From the NCBI GenBank assembly GCA_017618435.1, contig JAFZUH010000253.1, positions 1 to 7,216 of the forward strand: 7,216 nt of DNA, in the 5' to 3' direction. A program made the translations under genes and the position numbers. This document shows, in pieces, positions 1 to 6,574 of this stretch (its first letter is position 1; each line of letters begins with the position of its first letter). This stretch comes from Bacteroidales bacterium (GTDB taxonomy: Bacteria > Bacteroidota > Bacteroidia > Bacteroidales > WCHB1-69). The notes below the pieces were generated by a model that did not search any database, was not told the DNA's origin, and worked only from the letters and a program-made list of their open reading frames with translations.

Positions 1-30
1 TAGATTATTTAACAATAAAAATATAATATC

Positions 31-216
31 ATACCAAATCCGAAAAGAAGACATTCGTCAACCAGAAGAGACAAAAGAAGAACTCATGATAAAGCCGTTG
101 CTCCACAATTGACAACTTGCTCAAATTGTGGTAGTGCTGTTGTGTACCATCACGTATGTCCCGAATGTGGCTATTATCGTGGAGAATTGGCTATAGAGCC
201 GAAAGCAGAAGCGTAA
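31..216 (+). CDS. rpmF: 50S ribosomal protein L32, with apparent ATA start codon
   Basis: L32 is a small zinc-binding protein of the large ribosomal subunit. Translating this frame gives an N-terminus reading PNPKRRHS, then RRDKRRTHDKAVAP, and a four-cysteine zinc ribbon with Cys30, Cys33, Cys43 and Cys46 (CSNC and CPEC), followed by GYYRG and a TAA stop. This pattern and the roughly 61-residue length match bacterial L32 throughout. The family's initiator Met falls on the ATA at 31-33. The codon before it is ATC, and an in-frame TAA lies at 16-18, so no ATG, GTG or TTG start exists and no downstream in-frame Met could replace it. Either initiation is non-canonical or one base is wrong. The usual upstream partner, a DUF177/YceD protein gene, would lie outside the window. 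Identity is very secure; the exact start is not. Confidence 0.93.
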   Translation: MPNPKRRHSSTRRDKRRTHDKAVAPQLTTCSNCGSAVVYHHVCPECGYYRGELAIEPKAEA

Positions 217-245
217 ATTATAACACATATTTTGCTGAAACTACA

Positions 246-272
246 AGAGACTATCTTTTTGATGGTCTTTTT
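246..272 (+). terminator. Intrinsic terminator after rpmF
   Basis: GACTATC at 249-255 pairs with GATGGTC at 261-267 (7 bp with one G-U pair) around a T5 loop. The stem is followed at once by five T residues (268-272) and can be extended by A/T pairs from 246-248. It lies 30 bases after the rpmF stop and before the promoter candidate of the next unit, as expected for a Rho-independent terminator that separates rpmF from rluB. Confidence 0.8.
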
Positions 273-290
273 GTGTTTTTATCAAAATAT

Positions 291-321
291 TTTGTTGTGC
301 TTACCTTATAATAAACATTTG
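291..321 (+). promoter_or_regulatory. Bacteroidetes-type promoter candidate for rluB-dapF
   Basis: TTTG at 291-294 and AACATTTG at 314-321 are 19 bases apart. Bacteroidetes primary-sigma promoters have a -33 TTTG and a -7 TAnnTTTG with about this spacing; the -7 box here matches 7 of 8 defined or free positions (A instead of T at the first). Transcription would start near 328, leaving a leader of about 60 bases. A TATAAT also occurs at 307-312, but no suitable -35 box lies upstream of it. The -33 box falls in a 12-bp palindrome at 283-294. Confidence 0.5.
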
Positions 322-386
322 TAAAAAATAACATAAAACATCGTAAGACAAGAACTAAATGTATTGTCGGTGCGAAAACACAAGCA

Positions 387-1475
387 ATGGAAGAAACAAA
401 GAAAAATTATGGCAAAAATCGCAGAAGTGATTTTTTTATGCAAAAAAACAAGAGGAAAAACCAAGGAAACACTCCTGAAAGAAAATCAAGACGTGTAGAG
501 AAACCATATAAAGAAAACAATTATACGGATTCAGAAGAACGCGAGTTTTCTAAAAGGAACTTTAGAAATCAACGTTTTTCCAAAGACAAACCGTTTGAAA
601 GAAAAAGAGATTCCAAAAGACGTTCTTTTAATGAAGAGGCTCGTCCGAAACACATTCAAAAAGGTTTGGAATCAGACATTTTACGCGAAATTGTTCATCG
701 CCGCAAATCGTCAGGCCGTCAAAGTGAACGCAAATCAAAGATTTTATCCTTATCTTGGAATGAAGAACGCGACCCTATTCGTTTGAATAAATACATATCC
801 AATAGCGGAATATGCTCCAGACGTGAAGCCGATGAATTGATTTTAGCAGGTGCAATTACCGTCAATGGAAAAATTGTTACAGAATTGGGTACCAAAGTGT
901 TACCAACAGATGAAGTACGCTATGGCGACAAGGTACTTCAACGGGAAAAACCTGTATATATCTTATTAAACAAACCGAAAAATTTCATCACCACCACCGA
1001 TGATGAATTCGATAGAGAAAATGTCATGAAATTGATAGAAGGTGCGTGCAAAGAACGAGTATATCCCGTAGGCAGATTGGATAGAAACACAACAGGGCTG
1101 CTACTTTTTACCAACGATGGCGAATTAACAAAAAAACTTACACACCCTCAATTTGAAGTAAAGAAAATATATCAAGTTGAACTTGATAAAGATATGTCTA
1201 TCAATGATTTTGAAACACTCAAAAACGGAATAGAATTATATGACGGATTTATCAAACCTGATGAATTGGAATTTGTTGATGGGCAAAGAAATGTATTAGG
1301 CATTTGCTTACATTCAGGAAAAAATCGTATTGTAAGACGAATGTTCGGCTATTTTGGATACGAAGTGGAAAAGTTGGATAGAACCTATTACGCCGGACTA
1401 ACCAAAAAAGATTTGCCACGCGGACAATATCGTTTTCTTACTCAAATGGAAATCAATTCTTTAAAAATGATTTAA
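387..1475 (+). CDS. rluB: 23S rRNA pseudouridine synthase, RluB/RsuA family, with basic N-terminal tail
   Basis: The enzyme converts a specific rRNA uridine to pseudouridine; within the family RluB (23S U2605) is the best fit, though RluE/RluF/RsuA specificity cannot be excluded by eye. Residues about 132-178 form an S4 RNA-binding domain (RLNKYIS, CSRREAD, GAITVNG). The catalytic domain starts near residue 189 (PVYILLNKP) and contains the motif GRLDRNTTGLLLFTNDG with the catalytic aspartate at Asp232, then the family's late motifs KNRIVRRMF and LDRTYYAGL. The first 130 residues are rich in Lys, Arg, Glu, Ser and Asn, with no recognisable fold and probably disordered; such tails are common on Bacteroidetes members, while E. 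coli RluB has its extension at the other end. ATG 387 is chosen because the frame upstream has no start before a stop at 312-314. An internal ATG at 438 would remove 17 residues. The TAA stop directly abuts the dapF ATG, so the two are probably cotranscribed and translationally coupled. Confidence 0.92.
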   Translation: MEETKKNYGKNRRSDFFMQKNKRKNQGNTPERKSRRVEKPYKENNYTDSEEREFSKRNFRNQRFSKDKPFERKRDSKRRSFNEEARPKHIQKGLESDILREIVHRRKSSGRQSERKSKILSLSWNEERDPIRLNKYISNSGICSRREADELILAGAITVNGKIVTELGTKVLPTDEVRYGDKVLQREKPVYILLNKPKNFITTTDDEFDRENVMKLIEGACKERVYPVGRLDRNTTGLLLFTNDGELTKKLTHPQFEVKKIYQVELDKDMSINDFETLKNGIELYDGFIKPDELEFVDGQRNVLGICLHSGKNRIVRRMFGYFGYEVEKLDRTYYAGLTKKDLPRGQYRFLTQMEINSLKMI

Positions 1476-2258
1476 ATGATACCCTTTTTCAAATACCATG
1501 GTGCGGGCAATGATTTTGTCTTGATTGACAATCGGGAAAATATATTTAGCATTGACAATAAATATATTAATAATATTTGCCACAGACGCACGGGTATTGG
1601 GGCAGACGGATTGATTTTATTGAATCGTTCAACCGAAAGCCATCTTGATTTCGATATGCAATATTTTAATGCAGACGGCTATGAGGGAACCATGTGCGGT
1701 AATGGCGGACGATGTGTCGTTGCTTTTGCCTATTACTTGAAAATCATTGACAAACGAACTGTTTTCAAAGGTATTGATGGCATTCATCATGCTGAAATAC
1801 TTGCAGAAAACAACAATATAGTACGCGTAAATCTGCAAATGACAGACGTTGATACATTTCAACCATATCAAAAAGGTTATTTTTTGGATACAGGCTCACC
1901 GCATGCAGTTTTATTTCAAGATAATATTGCTAATTTTGATGTGTTTAACGAAGGAAAAAAAATTCGCCATGACAAGTTTTTCCCTAATGGCACCAACGTT
2001 GATTTTGTAGAAAGAAGAAAAGATTCTCTATTTGTCCGCACCTTTGAACGTGGTGTTGAAGACGAAACCTTATCTTGCGGAACAGGTGTAACTGCCTCAG
2101 CAATAGCATGGGCTATTGCTGATAATACAGAAAGCCCTATCAACATACAAACGCTTGGCGGAAAATTTGTTGTAAGATTTCACCGTCAAGACAAACACTT
2201 TTCGGAAATTTGGTTAGAAGGAGATACCTGCCAAGTTTTTGAGGGAAAATTATCCTAA
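1476..2258 (+). CDS. dapF: Diaminopimelate epimerase
   Basis: DapF interconverts LL- and meso-diaminopimelate without a cofactor, in the cytoplasm, supplying lysine and the peptidoglycan cross-linking residue. The 260-residue length is typical. Both halves of the duplicated fold show their active-site cysteine: Cys74 in FNADGYEGTMCGNGGRC and Cys201 in ETLSCGTG. Other family signatures are the N-terminal KYHGAGNDFVLIDN, GADGLILL, and GSPHAVLF. The ATG follows the rluB stop with no gap, which points to coupled translation. In many Bacteroidetes dapF is followed by dapL (LL-diaminopimelate aminotransferase); here it is instead followed by a convergent Nudix gene whose 3' end overlaps by 9 bases, so dapL must be elsewhere or replaced by another route. 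Confidence 0.97.
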   Translation: MIPFFKYHGAGNDFVLIDNRENIFSIDNKYINNICHRRTGIGADGLILLNRSTESHLDFDMQYFNADGYEGTMCGNGGRCVVAFAYYLKIIDKRTVFKGIDGIHHAEILAENNNIVRVNLQMTDVDTFQPYQKGYFLDTGSPHAVLFQDNIANFDVFNEGKKIRHDKFFPNGTNVDFVERRKDSLFVRTFERGVEDETLSCGTGVTASAIAWAIADNTESPINIQTLGGKFVVRFHRQDKHFSEIWLEGDTCQVFEGKLS

Positions 2259-2792
2259 AAAACGATTTTTCAACATTTGTACCACCTCTTTAACAGATTT
2301 CAATCCAATCTGTTCTATATCAACTTTTTCCAAAGGAAGAAATGTTGCAGATTGCACATCATCTAAAGCGGTTAATGGAGAAAAATCTTCCACTTGGCAA
2401 TCAAATACAATATCAATTGTATAGTATGTTAAACCTCCATATTGATAAGTATTCGGAAAAGTAGCGACAAAACTCAATTTTGTAACCTCTAAATTGAGTT
2501 CTTCTTTCACTTCTCTTATCATGGCATGTTCGGCAGTTTCTTCAAGGTCGATAAAACCACCGGGTAAATCCAACATTCCCTTGGCCGGATCAAAACGTCT
2601 TCGGGTAAATAAATATTCATTTTTATCATTGTGAATCAAAGCAATAGTTGCTCCTGCTTCATTGATATACAACTTATGTCCACAATCTTGACAAATATGA
2701 GCCTTTTGCCCATCCCAAACAAAATGAGCACTACCACAAAAAGGGCAAAAGCGAAAAACATTTTTTGATGTTGTATCCATCTTATCAACCAT
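2250..2792 (-). CDS. Nudix hydrolase with N-terminal zinc ribbon
   Basis: Nudix enzymes cleave nucleoside diphosphates linked to another moiety, using Mg or Mn held by the Nudix box. That box is at residues 79-101: Gly79, Glu85, Arg93-Glu94, Glu97-Glu98, with Asn100 where the consensus has Gly. Ahead of it are two CxxC pairs (Cys16/Cys19 and Cys34/Cys37), a zinc ribbon as in NudC-type NADH pyrophosphatases. However, the protein is short (180 residues) and I do not find the NudC SQPWPFPxS signature after the box, so NADH or NAD-capped RNA should not be assumed as substrate. The ATG at 2792 overlaps the recN stop in ATGGTTGA (8 bases); Met5 (ATG at 2780) is a possible alternative start just after recN. 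It is the last gene of the bamD-recN run and its end overlaps that of dapF. Confidence 0.9.
   Translation of the reverse strand: MVDKMDTTSKNVFRFCPFCGSAHFVWDGQKAHICQDCGHKLYINEAGATIALIHNDKNEYLFTRRRFDPAKGMLDLPGGFIDLEETAEHAMIREVKEELNLEVTKLSFVATFPNTYQYGGLTYYTIDIVFDCQVEDFSPLTALDDVQSATFLPLEKVDIEQIGLKSVKEVVQMLKNRFLG
2292..2314. repeat. Inverted repeat (8-bp hairpin) near the convergent gene ends
   Basis: AACAGATT at 2292-2299 and AATCTGTT at 2307-2314 are perfect inverted copies around a 7-base loop. They lie inside the 3' part of the Nudix gene and 34 bases after the dapF stop. Neither side has an immediate T-tract (on the plus strand CTTTTTCC comes about 10 bases later), so it is not a textbook terminator. 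It could stabilise or end the dapF mRNA, or be chance in a coding region. Confidence 0.4.
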
Positions 2793-4431
2793 TTATTAAA
2801 TTTTGTGCAGCCGACAAAGAAGATTCTGTAACCTCCTCATTGCTAATCATTTTGGCTATTTCATAGATTTTTTCATTTTGTTCCAACATTTTCACTTGTG
2901 TTTCTGTTTGATTATCTGTTATATTTTTATATATCAAATAATTATAATCTGCCTTTGCTGCAATTTGAGGCAAATGGGTAATGGCAATGACCTGACAATA
3001 TTGCGAAATATTTTTCATCACCTTGCCCATTTTTGCAGACACTTCACCCGAAACACCTGTATCTATTTCATCAAAAATAATCGTTGGAAGCACATTCTTT
3101 TTGATTATCAACGATTTTATTGCCAACATCAAACGAGACAACTCCCCTCCGGAAGCAATTTTTTCAACTTGTTGCATAGGCATACCCGGATTGGCGTTAA
3201 ACAAAAACACAGGCTTGTCTATTCCAAACTTATCATAAGAAACTTTCTCAAAACCAATAGCAATCTTAGCCTCCCGCAAATTCATCTGATACAACTGCTC
3301 TGCTATTGCTTTTTCTATTTCAGGAATAACACGTTTGCGTTTTTGAGACAACAAAGTGGCTTTTTGTTTCAAATGTTGTTCACAATCCTTTATTTTCTGT
3401 TCTGCATCTTTGATAAAAGATTGCATATTTGCATACTCATCTATTTTTGTCTGCGTTGTTTGAGCAAATGCCAGCAAATCATCTATAGAATTGAGTTGAT
3501 GTTTCTTTTCCAACCGATTAATGGCATTCAATCTGTCTGTAACATATTGCAATTCTTCTTCATTAAACACCGTCTTTTCGGCCATATTTGTCATTTCATC
3601 AACGGTATCGTTCAATTCTATCAATTGTGAATTGATACGTTGTAACAATGTTGCATATTTATCGCCGTATTTTTCAATGGTTTCAATCTTTCGTTTGCAA
3701 TTGTTCAACAATTCTATCGCATTTATATCATATTCTGCCAACATATTGACAGAATCATTCAAAGCGGTTTGAATATCCTGAATATGTGTTATTTGATGTA
3801 ATTTTTCTTCCAATTGTTCTTGCTCTCCTTGTTGTAGATGCAAAGCATTTATCTCTTGCAAAATATACTCCAAATAAGCAATATCCTGATGTTCTCCATT
3901 ATCTTTTATCTTTTGATATTGCAAACATAAATTTTTATACTCATTATATAAATCTTGATACGCTTTCAAATCAGATTCAATATGAGCATACTGGTCAATT
4001 ACAAGCAACTGAAATTCCGGATTTTGCAATAATATATTACTATGTTGAGCATGAATATCCAAAAGATAAGGTGTTATTTTTTTCAAATCGGCAAGAGCAA
4101 TTGGCGTATCATTTACAAAAGAACGGGACTTACCTTGAGAGGTCAGTTCTCGTCTAATCAAACAATTGTCTTCTTTGTCAATATTCAAAGTATCCAATAA
4201 GACATCAAGTTCAGGATTATGTACATGAAAGACGGCTTCTACTATTGTTTTTTTTGCCGTATCTTTCACCACATTGGTATCGGCACGTTGTCCTAAAAGA
4301 AAAGACAATGCCCCTATCAGCATTGATTTTCCCGCTCCCGTTTCTCCAATTATAGCAGAAAAACCTTGATGAAAATCTACAGACAACTTTGAAATTAATG
4401 TGTAATTTTCAATATATATGGATTGTATCAT
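2785..4431 (-). CDS. recN: DNA repair protein RecN
   Basis: RecN is an SMC-like ATPase that gathers DNA ends during recombinational repair of double-strand breaks. At 548 residues it is full length. The N-terminus has the family opening IENYTLISKLSVDF and the Walker A box GETGAGKS at 29-36. A Gln-, Glu- and Lys-rich helical middle, about residues 150-390, forms the two coiled-coil arms. The C-terminal ATPase half has the ABC signature ASGGELSR from residue 426, Walker B TIIFDEIDTG with Asp454-Glu455, and the H-loop His486 in AITHLPQIAAKAD. All catalytic parts are present, so it should be active. It starts 11 bases after the PorD-like gene and its stop overlaps the Nudix start by 8 bases. I see no SOS-type operator directly upstream; expression probably follows the whole operon, although an internal promoter within the preceding gene cannot be excluded. 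Confidence 0.98.
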   Translation of the reverse strand: MIQSIYIENYTLISKLSVDFHQGFSAIIGETGAGKSMLIGALSFLLGQRADTNVVKDTAKKTIVEAVFHVHNPELDVLLDTLNIDKEDNCLIRRELTSQGKSRSFVNDTPIALADLKKITPYLLDIHAQHSNILLQNPEFQLLVIDQYAHIESDLKAYQDLYNEYKNLCLQYQKIKDNGEHQDIAYLEYILQEINALHLQQGEQEQLEEKLHQITHIQDIQTALNDSVNMLAEYDINAIELLNNCKRKIETIEKYGDKYATLLQRINSQLIELNDTVDEMTNMAEKTVFNEEELQYVTDRLNAINRLEKKHQLNSIDDLLAFAQTTQTKIDEYANMQSFIKDAEQKIKDCEQHLKQKATLLSQKRKRVIPEIEKAIAEQLYQMNLREAKIAIGFEKVSYDKFGIDKPVFLFNANPGMPMQQVEKIASGGELSRLMLAIKSLIIKKNVLPTIIFDEIDTGVSGEVSAKMGKVMKNISQYCQVIAITHLPQIAAKADYNYLIYKNITDNQTETQVKMLEQNEKIYEIAKMISNEEVTESSLSAAQNLING

Positions 4432-4442
4432 AGAAGTTCAGA

Positions 4443-5354
4443 CTACTTTATTTGAGAATATTTCTCCATATTGCTTGGATCGATTGCTTTCAAAATATCC
4501 GCAGCACGTTGTTTTTGTTCGTCAGAAGCGACAGAAAACATATTTACCAATTCATCAGCCTTGTACATACCCAAAATATTGATAGCATAAATATTGGTCC
4601 TCTGTTTATACAAATCCTTCAATAACTGCAAACTGCCCAACACTCCTTCGTAACCTGCATTCAAATCTTTAGCCATTAAATCCAACCCCAACCGATGATA
4701 TTGATACAGAAAAGTTCTAAAAGGCATATTGGCAGAATTGGTATAACTTTCCAAAAGCCAATAGCGGTTTCTTGAATTTTTTGAGTTGGTTTCCCAGCCT
4801 GCCTCTCCATTGGGAACAGTCGCAACAATATTGGCACATTTCGTATAAAAAGCATCTCCGCCTCTATTACCATAAGTATCAAATGTTATGGCCAACATAA
4901 AATTGGCATAAAATGCCACCAAACTTGTTACTGTCCAAAGATACGAACTCTCGTCATATTCAAACATTTGATTTTCTGAATATTTAAAAGATATATCATT
5001 GTCTTGAAAAGCAAAAACAGGCGAATAATAGGTGGAATTAAAAACAGGACGGCTCATTTGTATATACATTTTGCCCGAAAATGAATTGGGGGCATCTGCA
5101 CTTTCTATAACAAATTGCAGACTACAATCTATTTTTTCTTCATTGGAAAATGAATATTCCGTCCATTTTCTATCATTGATAAACGCGGTTATGCCTTGTT
5201 CCAATGTTTTAAACAAATCTTTATTTACTTGCGAAGCATATTCCCCCGTCAATTTTTGGGCATTCACCGCAACCCGACAATTGAACTCCTGAGCAAAACT
5301 TGTCAAGAACCAACAACAAAGACCTATAAGTACGCAGTTTTTTTTCATCATCAT
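4443..5354 (-). CDS. porD: DUF4835 family exported protein, PorD-like (type IX secretion)
   Basis: This 303-residue protein has a classical signal peptide: Lys4-Lys5, a hydrophobic stretch at about 7-18, then SFAQ, with likely cleavage after Ala21. No lipobox is convincing, so a soluble periplasmic or membrane-associated product is expected. The mature part matches my memory of DUF4835, a Bacteroidetes-only family found in this location: SRPVFNSTYYSPVFAFQDND, a Tyr/Phe-rich middle (about residues 135-160), RNRYWLLESY, and YHRLGLDLM. Database naming assigns this family to the type IX secretion system as PorD; I hold the family call firmly and the secretion role moderately, and its biochemical activity is unknown to me. 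The start lies in ATGATGATG; the first ATG overlaps the coaBC TGA by four bases (ATGA), which suggests coupled translation and favours Met1, though Met2 or Met3 would give nearly the same signal peptide. Confidence 0.85.
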   Translation of the reverse strand: MMMKKNCVLIGLCCWFLTSFAQEFNCRVAVNAQKLTGEYASQVNKDLFKTLEQGITAFINDRKWTEYSFSNEEKIDCSLQFVIESADAPNSFSGKMYIQMSRPVFNSTYYSPVFAFQDNDISFKYSENQMFEYDESSYLWTVTSLVAFYANFMLAITFDTYGNRGGDAFYTKCANIVATVPNGEAGWETNSKNSRNRYWLLESYTNSANMPFRTFLYQYHRLGLDLMAKDLNAGYEGVLGSLQLLKDLYKQRTNIYAINILGMYKADELVNMFSVASDEQKQRAADILKAIDPSNMEKYSQIK

Positions 5355-6565
5355 TTAGTTTTTAATCGCTGTTGATATGCCTCTATAACACGTTTGACAA
5401 TATGTTGTGCAACATCTTGTTTCAATTGCAAAGGCAACTCTTCAATGGTATCGTTTTTGTCTATGATATAGACTTTATTTGTTGCAGTTTCAAATCCTGC
5501 CCCCTTGTCATTCAATGAATTAAGTACAATAAAGTCCAAATTTTTGGTATGCAACTTGTGTTGGGCATTAGTGATTTCATTGTCTGTTTCCAAGGCAAAA
5601 CCGACAAATATTTGATTATCTTTTTTGTTGATTGCCAATGTTTTCAGAATATCAACCGTAGGCTGTAACTGTATTTGCAGATTTTGTTCTTGTTTTTTTA
5701 GTTTTTTATCAAACTTATACATAGGTGTGTAATCGGCAACGGCAGCCGACATTATCACAATATCAACCGAATCGACCTTGGTTTGACACGCCTCAAACAT
5801 TTGTGTCGCTGTTTGTACATTTGTCCGATGAATATTGGGGTTTTCGGTTTGCAAAGACGATGGTCCCATCACCAACTCAACCTCCACCCCACTATTGGCT
5901 AATGCCTCAGCAATACAAACACCCATCAAACCCGTAGAAGAATTGCCAATATATCTAACCGCATCTATGGGTTCTCTGGTACCGCCGGCGGTCACCAAAG
6001 CCTTAAAACCGCTCCCCTTGTTTGTTGAATTACAATAAGCATCAACTATTTTAAATATTTCTTCAGGCTCAGCCATACGTCCCTTGCCATTTTGCCGACA
6101 AGCCAAAAAACCTTCTTGAGGCTGGATTTCTATGTATCCGTTGTTTTTTAATGTTTTGATATTTTGTTCAACAGCAAAATGGTTCAACATATTTTCGTTC
6201 ATGGCAGGAGCGAAAAAAACAGGCTTATTCATGGCCAACAATGTTGTAGACAAGGCATCATCGGCAATGCCATTTGCTATTTTCCCTATTAGATTGGCTG
6301 TTGCCGGTGCCAAAACACAAACATCAGCCCATTGACTTAAAGCAATATGTGTTGTTGTTCTCTCCTGATTTACTTCAAACATATCCACATACAATTTGTT
6401 GTTACTCAATGTTTCTATCGTAAGAGGGGTAACAAATTGCAAGGCATGTGCTGTCGCCACCACTTTCACTTCATAGCCGTTTTTTACAAACAATCTAATC
6501 AGTGTCAATGTTTTATAAGCGGCAATGCCTCCACTTATGCCAACAACTATGTGCTTTTTGGTCAT
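5351..6565 (-). CDS. coaBC: Bifunctional phosphopantothenoylcysteine decarboxylase / phosphopantothenate-cysteine ligase
   Basis: CoaBC (Dfp) carries out two consecutive steps of coenzyme A synthesis: joining 4'-phosphopantothenate to cysteine, then decarboxylation to 4'-phosphopantetheine. The 404-residue protein has both parts. The FMN-binding decarboxylase (about 1-170) shows GISGGIAAYK, the catalytic His73 in THIALSQWAD, PAMNENM (120-126), and Cys156 in ACRQNGKGRMAEP, where the Cys is followed by Arg instead of the more usual Gly. The nucleotide-using ligase (about 187-400) shows VTAGGTREPIDAVRYIGN with Asn208, SAAVADYTP, the lysine cluster KLKK at 288-291 and VGFALET. All key residues appear intact. 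It starts 9 bases after rpoZ and ends in an ATGA overlap with the PorD-like gene. Confidence 0.97.
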   Translation of the reverse strand: MTKKHIVVGISGGIAAYKTLTLIRLFVKNGYEVKVVATAHALQFVTPLTIETLSNNKLYVDMFEVNQERTTTHIALSQWADVCVLAPATANLIGKIANGIADDALSTTLLAMNKPVFFAPAMNENMLNHFAVEQNIKTLKNNGYIEIQPQEGFLACRQNGKGRMAEPEEIFKIVDAYCNSTNKGSGFKALVTAGGTREPIDAVRYIGNSSTGLMGVCIAEALANSGVEVELVMGPSSLQTENPNIHRTNVQTATQMFEACQTKVDSVDIVIMSAAVADYTPMYKFDKKLKKQEQNLQIQLQPTVDILKTLAINKKDNQIFVGFALETDNEITNAQHKLHTKNLDFIVLNSLNDKGAGFETATNKVYIIDKNDTIEELPLQLKQDVAQHIVKRVIEAYQQRLKTK

Positions 6566-6574
6566 TAAAAAAGA

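Noticed and set aside
1..26. Possible tail of an upstream gene (frame reading DYLTIKI and ending with TAA at 24-26, or TAG at 1-3, or a frame running on to about 112)
   Set aside because: The usual upstream partner of rpmF would end here, but fewer than 10 codons are visible and no frame has a recognisable motif.
307..312. TATAAT as an E. coli-type -10 box for rluB
   Set aside because: No -35 box lies at a suitable distance, and the Bacteroidetes TTTG / TAnnTTTG pattern next to it fits better.
1629..2146. Minus-strand open frames of 76-80 codons within dapF
   Set aside because: They are shadows of dapF without motifs; DapF has both catalytic cysteines and full family length.
2256..2270. A-run / T-run hairpin at the dapF end as a terminator
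   Set aside because: It would be only five or six A-U pairs around a 3-base loop with no GC pair, too weak for intrinsic termination.
2803..3630. 275-codon open frame on the plus strand, antisense to recN
   Set aside because: It is rich in Phe, Leu, Cys and Ile with no motif, as expected of the mirror of an AT-rich Glu/Lys/Asn/Gln coding strand; recN with all ATPase motifs is the real gene.
3786..4157. 123-codon plus-strand open frame with a hydrophobic start inside recN
   Set aside because: It lies fully within the recN coiled-coil coding region, has no gene-like context, and its apparent membrane segment reflects antisense of charged codons.
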